A DNA stretch of 64,000 nt from Jacaranda mimosifolia (Eukaryota; Streptophyta; Magnoliopsida; Lamiales; Bignoniaceae). The DNA lies in the NCBI GenBank assembly GCA_018894105.1, contig CM032131.1:9574501-9638500 (forward strand). The letters are read 5' to 3'. The notes below the pieces were generated by a model. The model ran no database searches. It worked only from the letters and a program-made list of their open reading frames with translations, and was not told the origin of the DNA. Below, piece after piece: positions 46,798 through 57,760 of the stretch; position 1 is the stretch's first letter, and every line of letters begins with the position of its first letter. The position numbers were made by a program, and so were the translations under genes.

Positions 46798-47225
46798 CAT
46801 TACAAGAAAAAATAATTTTAGCGATCAAATTCTCAGTGACCACAATCAAATGGTTGCTAAATATATAATTTTAGCAGCCAAAAGTAATCTGGTTGCTGAA
46901 ATCAAGTTACATAATCACTTTTGCGACCAACCGATTTTTGGTAGCTGTAACTGGTCACTATAATTTAACCAACCTTAGCCAGTGGTATAGCAACCAAAAT
47001 TGAAGTATTTAGCGACAACTTGTATTGTTGCTAAATATAAATATTAATTGCGACTAATTTAACAACACAATATTGGATGGTTACTGTAAGTCTTTTAATA
47101 TAATGATTAACAACCAATTCCTTTGGTTGCTAAAAATAAACTTATAGCAACCAACATTTTATGGTCACTAAGACAAATATTTACAACAAGCAATTTTATA
47201 TGGTTACTAAAAAAGTACTTATACC
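46798..47225 (+). repeat. CACTA left end and subterminal repeats
   Basis: Terminal CATTACAAGAAAAAATAATT, then about eighteen short motifs of the form TTTAGCGACCAA or its complement TGGTTGCTAAA in both orientations over 430 bp (for example near 46818, 46850, 46868, 46920, 47012, 47125 and 47142). In the family, such motifs bind the element-encoded protein. Confidence 0.78.
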
Positions 47226-50040
47226 AATCCAATGTGCTTTATTTTTAATTAGTTCTTGAAAAAATATCACAAAAAAAAAAAAATCTTTAAATTGAGTTTA
47301 AATATCTAGGCCTCTATTCTTGATGAGTCTGTTTATTAGTGTGCAACTATTAGGTAGTGGTGTTTTCTTATTGCAGTTAAGTTTCTCCATTTTCTATTTC
47401 TTCCTAACAATAATGTTGATTTAGGATAATTAAGTCCTCTATTTATGGAATTTTGCAACATGCTAGTTTCTATACACGGAATAGGTTCAAGATATATTAG
47501 CAATCAAAAAAAATAAAAAAATTACAAGAACAGAGTCTTTGAGCAAAACCATAAATAAGGAAGTACTTACTTCCCTTACAAAATTTTAACTAAGTCTAAT
47601 CTCCCCAAAAGAAAAGGAAAAGAACATAAATATTCATTAATAAATCCCCAAAAGGAATTGGAGAGTACATAAAATTAAATTCAAAAACAATATAATAAGT
47701 GGGCAAATTATTCCCACTTCAAACTGCCAACATTTGACCCCTCTCTATTTAGCAAAAAATGAAGAGTCATTTAAATCCAAGGAGAGTAGGGATCGATTCC
47801 TCAATTTAGCAACAATTTCAGCAAACAAAATCAAAATGCCCAGGTTCGATTTTCCACCAAACAGCTAATTTTTACCAAGGAGCAACATCTCCAGTTCAAA
47901 TTCTCCTTCCAGCAAAATTTAGCAGGAAAAAATGCAGCCTCCCAATTTGCTCGAGATCGAATTATCACTCCAGCAATTGAATGAAAAGGAAACAATGAGA
48001 AGAAGCATCCCAGGTTCGAATCTGATTGACTACAAAAGGTGCCATAACAATCTTACTTTTTGAGTATTCAAAATAAGAGCAAATGCAAACCCTTCAGCAT
48101 CAAATCCATCCAACCATTCACAATCAAATGTACAATTAACAGCATGCAGTTAATGAAACGTTATTGGAGACAACTAAAGAAAAACAATTTCTTAAAGTTA
48201 ATATCAATATATAGAAATTTACTTAACTAACAACTTCAAGATTCTTTTCTACTAAAAAATAGCGTGTAGTTAATGATAGAATTTTCTTAAATGAAAAGTT
48301 AATAGAATATAATTTTTGACTGAAAATAGTTTGTTGAATTTCCTTTTTGTTGATATAAAAATTTATCTTAATAGATTCTCAATAGTGCTTTATCTTAAAG
48401 TGAATTAAGCCAACTATCTCTAAAGTTTAGCGAACTTACAAAAAAATATCCTTATTTTTTTGAAAAATTACAATAACTCAAATTAAAATGATAGATCTAG
48501 TTGTAACGTAGGCGGAATTTAAGAAAAATTCAAAATATTTAAAGGGAAAAATAATAAAAAAATATTGAAAATGAATGAGATTGCTAAAGTTAAATTTATT
48601 AATTAATTAAAAGCGCAAGAAATAAAAAAAATTAAAACACTATATTAATTAAGAATAAATAAATGAAAAAAAATATATATATTTTAACTATTTTTTTTAT
48701 TGATTAAAAACCAAGTAATTTTTTCAAAAATATTGTATATGTCATAGACTGATAAATTTTCTTTCTAATGAACATTATTATTTAGGACAATTAGAGCATA
48801 GTACGTCTAATATTGCAAACATTCACTTATCTAAAAAGATAGAATAAATTTATATTTAATATGTACAAACTTTACAATATGTATAAGCTCATATGTTTAG
48901 TAGAGTACTTGATGAATTCAACAAGCAAAGGTACAAAAAATGTTATCAATACTTATTCCTTGTTTTTTATTTTTATATTTTATTAAGCTTTCGCTAGAAA
49001 CTTAACCTATAAAAATGAAAGTTATTATATGGAACTTTTTATTATTGATCAAAACTAGATAAACTAATTTTTGTGATGTTTACATAAAAAAAATTGTTCA
49101 CTCAGTGCATGGAATATGATTTTAAATTTTGAATTGTTTTAAGTTTTTTATTTTTGATTTTGTAACTTAAATTAGTTTTATTATTAATAGTGGAAATGAA
49201 AAAAAATGGTCATTTTGGACATAATTTAGAGTTTCAATTTATTTCCTGACTAAGTTTGAGTTTGTATGCAAAAATGTTTGGAAAAGCTTATTTTTAATTG
49301 AAAAAAAAAAAAAAAACTCTTATCAAGTTGGATGCGAATCTAAGTTTTAAACTTAATTTGAAAATCCCAAGTAATGCAAGTTGCAAGCTTATCTAATAGA
49401 AGTCAATCTATATTTGTTTATTTTGGATGTTGAAAACTATTCCATTAATGTTTAATTCAATTAATTTTGCTAACAATACAAATGAAATATATTAACTTAT
49501 CCAATCTAAAATTCAATGTACAAGTAGTTGTTGACTAGCTAGTTTGGTAATATCTTTGAAAAATTAAATAATCTAGTTAATATCTTGGAGAAACATTCTA
49601 ATAATAATAAATAAAATTTTCAAGTCAAGAAAAAAGTAGCCTTTTTTAAGAGAAATATTTTGATAATAAAAAATAAAAAATTTAATTTAAAATAAAAGTA
49701 GCATCATCCATGGTTTGAAAAACAAATTGAACTATCTTAAGTAAAAGTAGTAATTCTTAAATCAATTTCGTTGAATTGGCACTCCTAACTAGAATGTATG
49801 AATTATTGAGGTTGTGCTTGCTTGTGGAAATTTTTTCCAAATCTTATTTCTTTAAGCTAAAAAAATAGAAGTGGTGTTTGGATGTGAGAATTTTTCTCAC
49901 TCTCCAAAAAATACTCCTCTCCTTTTTATTCCATCTTTGAAAAATATTCATCTTCTCTCTTAGAGAATTTCTCTGGATTCTCTAAAAAAATGGCTCTTCT
50001 TCTCAAGCAAATTTTTGAAATTTCTCTCCTAACTTTTCAT
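47226..50040. other. AT-rich interior of the CACTA-like element, no gene seen
   Basis: About 2.8 kb of A/T-rich sequence with many homopolymer runs and no frame or motif that I can assign. GGTTCGA-containing strings near 47842 and 48013 are isolated. The stretch 49870-50035 (TCTCTCCAAAAAATACTCC...) is pyrimidine-rich. Confidence 0.6.
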
Positions 50041-50720
50041 CCACTTGTATACATAAAGGTCTAATTCTATATAATTATTTCATAATATATAATTATATTT
50101 ACACATAATATTTTTATATTTAAATAATTTTTTTCATAATATAATTATTTACATGTATATATTAACATTTAACTTAAATTATATGATACTATGTAGTTAT
50201 AATTACACATAATATTTTTATATTAAAATATTATTATTTTTATATTATTTTGACGTACATTTAAATATTTTAAATAAAATTATTTTCATATTATGTAATT
50301 ATATCTATACGTAATATTTTAATATTTAAATAGAATTATTTTTGAAATAAATAATTATATACACACAAAATATTTTATATTTAAATATAATTATTTTAAT
50401 AATATAATTATTCACACATATATTTTAATATTTGATAATATTATTTCTATAATATATAATTATATTTACACATAATATTTATAATTATTTACATTTAATA
50501 TTTCCATAAAATTATTTTCCGAATAAAAATTATATTTGCACATAATGTTTTATTATTTAAGAAAAATTATTTTCATAATATATAATTACATTTACACGTT
50601 ATATTGAATTATTTAAATAAAATTATTTCATAATATGTATTTATATCTACACTTAGCATGCTTACATGTATATTGAGTTATTTAAATAAAATTATTTCAT
50701 AATTACACATTACATTCCTA
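50041..50720. repeat. Degenerate AT-rich tandem repeat
   Basis: At least ten drifting copies of a unit of roughly 50-65 bp built from TTTAAATAAAATTATTTTC, ATAATATATAATTATAT and TTACACATAATATT. Copies are visible around 50080, 50150, 50215, 50290, 50350, 50405, 50460, 50520, 50580 and 50640. The array ends just before the first part of the captured gene region. Confidence 0.7.
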
Positions 50721-50739
50721 ACAATTGAAAGGCAAAAGG

Positions 50740-50912
50740 TGAAGGCTCTAAGGTGGCAATTGCAAAGTGGTCAAGCCCGGAGAAATTGCGAAAGCTCTTA
50801 GGCAGCAACTGTGAATGTTTTGAGAAATAAGATTTGGATTTATAATCATCGTCATTTCAATCACCATTATTTCAATCGTCATCACCACCTCTATTTTTCG
50901 GTAAGCCTGACT
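50740..50912 (+). other. Possible captured 5' untranslated exon
   Basis: A sharp change from the AT-rich array to mixed sequence (GGTCAAGCCCGGAGAAATTG), ending CTATTTTTCG|GTAAGCCTGAC with a good donor-like GTAAG. It sits about 1 kb upstream of the first U-box gene coding exon on the same strand. It could be the non-coding first exon of the captured gene; this is inference from position and composition. Confidence 0.3.
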
Positions 50913-51989
50913 ATTTCACCCCTAATTGCTAGGGCTTTTACTTTGATGTTTTCTCTTCTAAATTGATGTTAACTGATGTTTTCTCTTCTAAATTTCCCTT
51001 GCCTGATTATAAGAATGCCAAGTGTTGAATGCCTTAGGATGCAGATAATTAATTTTAGATGTTTTCTCTTCTAAAGAGTTTAAGCTTCCAATAGATGTAT
51101 ATGTTCTTATAGATAGTTAGAAATGTCCCAAGGTGTTATGTATATTTGGCCAGCATCATGTGTATCTGTGGTATAAACATTAAAAAATTGTTGAATGCGG
51201 TGAGAGCTAAATATTTATAGGTGAAAATGCTTGGTAGTTTAATATGCCAGGTTGAAGTGATTGCTTCTTAGGCTGTAGCAATGTTGCTTGAGGAATGATA
51301 CATTTATGTTAAAAATGCCTTTGTATAGTATTAAAATACCTCTGTGTTTAGCATGAAATTTACCTTCTAGAGGTTCACTTTGATTCTTAAGTCATCTGGG
51401 AGGAATTTATTTGCTTCTCATTTTCTGTCTTGGTGAGTACGAGATGCCTTATTGGTCCATTTCTCGCATAACTCTATTATTTTTTCTTTTTATATTACTT
51501 CTTCTATTACTCATAATCTCTATTACTAAGAATTGGACTTAGTACTGCTGAACCCTCAATTCTGCAAGTGCACAAGGGAAGGGAAGGGAATGGTTCATCA
51601 TGGTATTTCTTATATTTTTCCAAGTAATTGGATCTGTAAATAAACATTGTAAGTGAAGTTGCAAAGTGGAGTTATCTAGAATGAATAAATCAACTAACCT
51701 TGTTCATTATAGTTTTTTTGCTTGAAGCCAAAGAAAATATCTTGAATCAAATTATAACTCAAGAAGGATTCTTAAGTCCATTGCCTATCTATCTCTCCAT
51801 TTTCTGCCCTTCCCACGTATTCCGGTTAGGATTATTTAACTTATAATTCATCCTTTCCAATTATGAGTTGTAGATTGATTAGCTATTTTCTTGCTTTATA
51901 CAAACAGGTCAATAGACTTAACACCATTAAGATGCCTTGTAAACAGTATATCTTGATTCATTCATCTAGTAACATGCCATACATCAAAT

Positions 51990-53790
51990 ACGATGCCCAC
52001 TGGGAAGGACTACAGAAATTTAGTTTCTTTTTTGAAGCATTTGAAACCAGTACTTGATGGTGTTGCCAATCAACAAGTGCCTCAGGATGAAGCTTTATCT
52101 AAAGAGTGTGAAGAGTTGGATATTGCTGTGAATAGAGCTAGAGAATTCCTTGAGAAATGCTCTCCAAGAATGAGCTAGATACTTTGTGTGAGTAACTTCT
52201 GATTAACCATAGCCTTATTCTTCCTGTTTTATTTTAGTTCAATATGCACAGATAAAATTTCTCCATTAATCATAGGAAATCATAATAATGGACACTGTGA
52301 TCTACCTAGAAATCATTATTCAATAGATGTATACATTTTAAAATAAATTTAGAGATGTTTTAAAAGTTTTAATTATTTGGCCTATTCATAAATTCTTTTG
52401 TTTGTACTCCGTCATTTTATATTTTCAGGTACTACAAAGTAAGCCATTGGTCCTGAAAATTCAGAGCTCATTGGTCAAGCTATCTTGCGTTCTATGTAGA
52501 ATATTTGAATCTTCTCCAACTTCCTCGGGTCTATCTAATGCTCAGGTAAGGATACAGTTATAACAAAATCATGCTCCATTGCCAAACCTTCTCTATTTCA
52601 AGTTTGTTGGTTACATCATGTCATTTTATTTTAGTATTTCTATTTTTGCTTCCTTGCACATGGAGTAAATATATGCCAGATACATATGAAGATATCAAGA
52701 GAATATATAATTTAATATTCTGTTCAATTCTGTGTATAAGAGTCTCAAGATCTGAATTTGTGTATAAGAATCTCCATAAGATTCTTTAATGCCAAAAAGA
52801 TGGGAAAATTCTTTGTGGTGAACATCTTATGGAGATCATTGAGTCTCTCAACTTGAGATCAAGTCAAGAACCCTTGAATAAGTGTATTGTGCTCGAAAAG
52901 GAGAAACAAAAAGCTGAAGAGAGTAAATTAGAAAGGAATCTAGATCAAATTTCTCAAACTATAGACCTTATATCTCATATTCGTGATTATGTGGTTAACC
53001 TCGAGAACTCTAAAGTCCCAAATGGTATTCAGATTCCTTCATATTTCCACTGTCCTTTGTCTTTGGAACTGATGTTAGACCCCATGTTTGTTGCTTCTGG
53101 CCAAACTTATGAGCAGGCTGCCATTTAGAAACGGTTAAATCATGGCCTAGTGAGATGCCTCAAAATTGGTTACAAGCTTTCACACAAAAATTTTATCACC
53201 AATTATATAGTTAAGGCTCTCATAACAAATTGGTGCAATGAAAACAAGGTAGAACTCCCCAATACTCCTGAGAATGTAAATACAGACAAAGTTCAATTTC
53301 ATTTTGAACATATCAATTATGAAGATGCTCCCCAATGTCCACTACAAAGAAGAAATTCGGCATCTTGATCCTCATTTGAAGTTGGATATGGTTTTGAGGC
53401 TCAGAAAGTCAATCAAGAAGTTGTTGCATTTTCAGAGGAGAGACTGAGAAATTTGATTAGTCCTTCCCGAGCATTCATATGTACACAGTAGGAGTGAATC
53501 TGTATCAAGTGCTTTTTCTAGCTAGATTATATCCCGACAACAGAAACTGAACTCTCCAGAATATTAAATAAATAGGGTAATGTAAGTGACAGATCGGGTG
53601 ATATAAAGTCCCCTTTCTTTTCTTCCCCCCAAAATAAAATTTCTAGGGCATCCATGTTATCTGGAAAATAGTATGACAGCTCCAAAAGAACGGCTAAAAT
53701 GGTTGTGAATGGAAACCATAATCCATCTAGAATGCTAAGGGACCAGACCTGTATTTTGAGTCTAGTATGAGCTAATTTTTGTTGAACGGG
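51990..53790 (+). pseudogene. Captured fragment of a PUB4-like U-box E3 ubiquitin ligase
   Basis: Intron-containing fragment of a plant U-box/ARM ligase. Exon to 52187: FLKHLKPVLDGVANQQVP and CEELDIAVNRAREF, the UND-type N-terminal domain, with a TAG stop at 52176-52178 and a GTGAGT donor. Exon 52429-52545: VLQSKPLVLKIQSSLVKLSC, flanked by TTTTCAG and GTAAGG. Exon from about 52815: EKEKQKAEESKLERNLDQIS helix, ISHIRDYVVNLEN, then the U-box (PSYFHCPLSLELMLDP, VASGQTYEQAAI) with a stop at 53126-53128 in place of a glutamine codon, continuing through VKALITNWCNENKVELP. Past 53360 homology continues across frameshifts (YVHSRSESVSSAFSS; VNGNHNPSRML). No ARM repeats follow. U-boxes recruit E2 enzymes; this copy cannot be functional. 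Confidence 0.85.
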
Positions 53791-54272
53791 CATAGAGGTT
53801 TTAGTTGTTATTTAGTTCTGCAGTCATCCTTTTTGAAAAACCCATGACCTAAAACCTAGGTTTTTTGCAAGTCTGTGTAGAAATCTTATAGTTTCCTTTT
53901 GCAGACTGAAATCTTGAAATTGGAATTAGACATATTCTGGTCAATCACTTCTACTCAAGATGTTTTATGATCGTATATTTCACTGATAGTGTTAGATAGT
54001 TGGTATTGATCATGAGCTTAACGCTTGGCTATGGATATCAGTCGAGCAAGCCTTTATCTTTATGACAGTGTTGTTTCCATTTGTAGCTTTGAAATGTGAC
54101 ATTTTCAGAGTGGAAAAGAGGCATACCATCATTTCCTCTAGTTGTATGAGAAATTGAGATAGTTTCTCCATAAATACTATATATGTCGAAATTGAGATAG
54201 TTCAGTTTTGAAACTATTTAAAAGCTAACATACATAGGCTAACTAATTATTCTTGGTCACTTATCTTTTCAG
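53791..54272. other. Spacer between the two captured genes
   Basis: About 480 bp with no assignable coding. It may hold the junction where the U-box gene fragment ends and intron sequence of the AUX1/LAX fragment begins. TTATCTTTTCAG at its end is a good splice acceptor for the following exon. Confidence 0.5.
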
Positions 54273-54854
54273 GGAAATTACGCATGCTATGTGGAAGCCT
54301 AAAAAAATTGTATATATATATATATTTGCTTACAACCTTGAATGTATTCACCGTCAAAATTCCATATGCTGCTGCTATGTACGGAGCCTTTGGGGACCAA
54401 CTTCTTACTCACTCCAACGCTTTCTCCTTTCTCCCTCGCACTGGTTTCGTGATTCGACCGTCATTCTAATGCTCATCCTCTAGGTCTGAACAGAATTATC
54501 AACTCCCTCAATCTCAAAATTAGATAATCACTACTCAATGGGATAGAAGAATAAAACATTTATTCTTTCTTTTATTTTTCTTTAATGTAGGTTGTAGTGT
54601 ATAAATTTGGGTTTGCTTGCACGCCTCCGTACTTTGTGTGGGAGAAAGTAATTGGAGTGCACGACACAAGGAGCATGTGTTTGAGTGCAGTTGCTAGATT
54701 ACCAGTGGTAATACTAATATGATTCTTGGCCATTATCTTTCCTTTCTTCGGACTAATAAACTTAGCTTTGGGTACACTTCTGATCAGCTTTATTGTCTAC
54801 GAAATCCCTACTCTTGCCCATATGCTCACGTACAAGAAGGCCTCCACTCACCAG
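54273..54854 (+). pseudogene. Captured fragment of an AUX1/LAX auxin influx carrier
   Basis: Two exons and the intron between them. Exon 54273-54483 encodes EITHAMWKPKK, then, after a frameshift at a TA run (54310-54325), LNVFTVKIPYAAAMYGAFGD and QLLTHSNAFSFLPRTGF, then another shift to FRDSTVILMLIL. Its last codon CAG has become TAG before the GT donor. Exon about 54598-54854 encodes FGFACTPPYFVWEKVIGVHD, TRSMCLSAVARLPVV, a TGA in place of tryptophan (54720-54722), then FLAIIFPFFGLINLALGTLL and ISFIVYEIPTLAHMLTYKKA, ending at a GTAATT donor. These are hallmark segments of the membrane proton-auxin symporter family, covering only its later transmembrane part. It is a pseudogene. Confidence 0.9.
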
Positions 54855-55139
54855 GTAATTCAATCAATATTATTCTTCCTCATAATTTTCTTTCCTTTCT
54901 AATATATCAACAATCATAGACGTAACTTGAAGTTGTTCATATTAGAGCAATCACTAATTAATTATAATGAACTGACTTCTATGTCCCACGTGGAAAACTC
55001 ATTAATAGTTTGAAGAATGTTTCAATTGAAATCAAACCTCAATTACTGAAGAATTACGATTTCTTGCAAAGTATAATATGGAGAACCGTGTCATTATGGG
55101 CGAATATAGGGCTATTGCCCCACTAATAATATTACTAAA
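54855..55139. other. Intron remainder and transposon flank
   Basis: Begins with the donor GTAATTCAATC of the last captured exon and runs without coding into the right subterminal repeats. I see no further exon of the carrier gene. Confidence 0.5.
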
Positions 55140-55560
55140 ATATTGTGTCACTAAAATATACTCTTTAGCAATTACATTTTAGCGTCGCAATGTGGTCGCT
55201 AAAACATGTTAAATAATACAACTATTGCAACAATCTAAAGGTTATTGCAACCAATGATTTGGTTGCTAAAAAATTAATTTTTACCAACGAAGATGTGGTC
55301 ATTGTATGCGTATCTGTAACAACCATGTCAATGTTATAGTGACCATGAACTTTTACATTAGCAAGTAAAGAATATGTCGCTGATTTTTCGATCTTTACTA
55401 ACCATTATTGGATGGTCATTAAATATGTATTTCTAGCATCCAAGTTAATAATTCGTCACTGAGCACTTTTAGTAGCTACTCTGTTGTGACCACCTGTGAC
55501 TATCGTTATTTTGGTCACTATAAGCTTTAGCAACCATTTTTTACTTTTAGCAACTAATGA
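55140..55560 (+). repeat. CACTA right subterminal repeats
   Basis: Dense TTTAGCAACCA/TGGTCGCTAAAA motifs, about sixteen in 420 bp, mirroring those at 46798-47225 (for example near 55181, 55192, 55243, 55258, 55340, 55520 and 55545). The expected terminal TTTTCTTGTAGTG is absent: the motif block runs into ACTAATGATAATG and then the LTR. Confidence 0.78.
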
Positions 55561-55567
55561 TAATGAT

Positions 55568-56192
55568 TCAGATTCAGATTCCATCTTGAATCTCACAAAC
55601 CTCTATGTTTAAATAGCTCATGCCCAATCACCACCTGAACAGCCTGCTAAGTGACTAAGGAGGTGTCAATGCATGAGGACATAAACACATGGTTACCATG
55701 AATCTTCAGGTCAAAGGACTAATTATATGTACTAGCATTAGTAGGAGAATTTGCCACTACCGACTTGTCACTCAATATATCTAGTGGATTCTCTAGTGGG
55801 TCTTCAGTGCCTTGTTCCCAAACAAGCACCCACTAATATGCATCTATATCTCATATGGGATTGCCCATGGAACAGAGTAATATCCAACTTCTTGGATTTA
55901 TGTATCGTTAGTGGAAGTCTATCTGGATCTTAGATGTCCTATCTCTTAAGATCCTTTGACTTACAAGATTTACGATCACAACCGTGTAAGACTTATTTCC
56001 TGATCACCACCCAGTGTGTGACCAAGTCCCATAGTCTAGAGTGATCTAAGGACTTCAACTAAATGCCAGTGAAGAAAATATAAGCATAAGATGAAGATGA
56101 CCATATTATGAATATCATCCAATCAATATTATATCACAAGTGAAATAGTTTACAACGCTAATCTAATTGGCTTGCTGGGCACTATTCCAATA
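55568..56192 (-). mobile_element. Element Z 3' LTR, second part
   Basis: The LTR resumes around GATTCCATCTTGAATCTCAC and ends GGGCACTATTCCAATA. Compared with other copies, about 55 bp that should follow TTGGAATCA (46797) are missing. Confidence 0.86.
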
Positions 56193-57760
56193 ATCTCCCA
56201 CTTTCCCTAAGGCTAATTCCCTATAGCTTTAAGACTCATCTTTTCAAGATGTCCTTCAAAGACCTTTTGCAATAGGGGTTTTATTAGTGGATCTGCTATA
56301 TTCTCTTTCGAGGCAACTCTCTTCACTTGGATATCACCTCTATCAATGATCTCCCAGATCAAATGATATCGCCTCAATATGTGCTTAGATCGATGATGAG
56401 ATCTTTGCTCTTTAGCTTGCGCTACTACCTCGTTGTTGTTACAGAATACAACTACTAGCTCAGCAATGCTAGGCACTATATTCAACTCTCGAATGAAGTT
56501 TTTCATCCGAACACCTTCTTTTGCAGCTTTTGAAGCTGCAATATATTTTGCCTTTGTGGTGGAGTCGACTGTGGTGTCTTGTTTGGAACTCTTACAACTT
56601 ACCGCATCACCATTGAGGTAAAATATGAATCTAGAAGTAGATTTTAGGTCATCTACATTGGATTGGAAACTTGAATCCGAAAACCCCTCTAGTTTTAATT
56701 CTCTACCACCGTATACTAAAAACTATTCCTTAGTTCTTCTTAAGTACTTAAGGATTGATTTTAATGGCCATCCAATAACTCTTACTAGGATCGGATTAGA
56801 AATGACTCGTAACACTTAGAGCATGTGCAACATCCAATCTTCTACATTAAACAACGTACATTATGCTTTCTATAGCAGAGGCATAAGGTATGTGGGACAT
56901 ATTTTCTCTTTCATCGTTAGTCTTACAGGCCATAGACTTAGAGAGACGAATGCCATGTCCCATAGGAATGAATCCTCTCTTGGTTTCTTCCATACTAAAC
57001 CTCTTTAGTATCTTGTCAATGTACGGGGTTTGGAAAAGCCCCAACATCCTCTTAGATCTATCTCTATAGATATGTATTCCCAATACGTAGGACACTTCTT
57101 CCAAATCCTTAATGGAGAATTAAGTACATAACCGTGCTTTAGTACACTCTAACATTCCTGCCTCATTCCCAATGAGAAAGATGTCAATGACATAAAGCAT
57201 AATAAATTGTACATTACTCCCAGTAGCCTTCATATACACATATGGTTCATACTCATTTTTGACAAAGCCAAATGATCTGACTGTCTTATCAAATTGTATG
57301 TTCCAACTTTGGGACGTCTGTTTGAGACCGTAGATGGATCTCTGGAGTTTGCAAACTTTTTGCTCACTCCCTTTGGATGTAAAACCTTGTGGTTGCTCTA
57401 TATTAATTTTCTTCTTCAACGTCTCCATTGAGGAAAACTGTTTTTACATCCATTTGCTATATCTCATAGTCATAATATGCGGCTATGGTAAGTAGAATCC
57501 GAATGGACTTAGGCATTGTGATTGGTGAAAAGGTTTCATCAAAATCGATACTGAATTTTTGAGTGTAACCTTTTGCCACTAGTCATACCTTAAAGGTCGC
57601 TACCTCTCCATCGACTCCATGCTTTTGCTTATAGATCCACTTGCAACCAATGGGAACTATTCCCTTTAATGGATCTACTAAAGTCCATATTTTGTTGGAG
57701 TGCATTGAGTCTATTATAGATCTCATGGCATCATGTCAATGTCTCGAGTCTATGTCTAAC
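56193..57760 (-). pseudogene. Element Z RNase H and reverse transcriptase, broken
   Basis: Reverse-strand end of pol. The frame 56506-56213 encodes the RNase H tail (HILRRYHLIWEIIDRGDIQV, VASKENIADPLIKPL). The RT follows to the right with LGIHIYRDRSKRMLGLFQTP and a catalytic motif LYVIDIFLIGNE near 57185, where the first D of YVDD is I. Then LQRSIYGLKQTSQSWNIQFD lies near 57300-57350, and the N-terminal RT near 57640. Several frameshifts; not functional. Confidence 0.83.

Larger units (their letters stand above)
46798..55567 (+). mobile_element. CACTA-like DNA transposon carrying two captured gene fragments
   Basis: An 8.8-kb insertion inside the 3' LTR of element Z. The left end CATTACAAGAAAAAATAA is one base from the CACTACAAGAAAA terminus typical of plant CACTA (En/Spm) transposons. 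Both ends are crowded with TAGCGACC/GGTTGCTA motifs, the subterminal repeats expected of that superfamily. The right terminus has no recognisable inverted repeat, and about 55 bp of the LTR are missing there, so one deletion probably removed both. No transposase or TNPA-like frame is visible. The cargo is a U-box E3 ligase fragment and an AUX1/LAX fragment with introns, both on the plus strand. Confidence 0.78.

Noticed and set aside
48005..48025. tRNA or tRNA-derived SINE, suggested by GGTTCGAATC
   Set aside because: Only a B-box-like string; no A-box at the right distance, no cloverleaf and no poly-A or T-tail structure.
51990..53370. An intact U-box E3 ligase gene
   Set aside because: Stops at 52176 and 53126, frameshifts after 53360 and no ARM repeats; only a captured fragment inside a transposon.
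46798..55567. Helitron origin for the gene-capturing element
   Set aside because: No 5' TC and no CTRR-3' end with a hairpin; the CATTACAAGAAAA start and subterminal motif blocks fit CACTA better.
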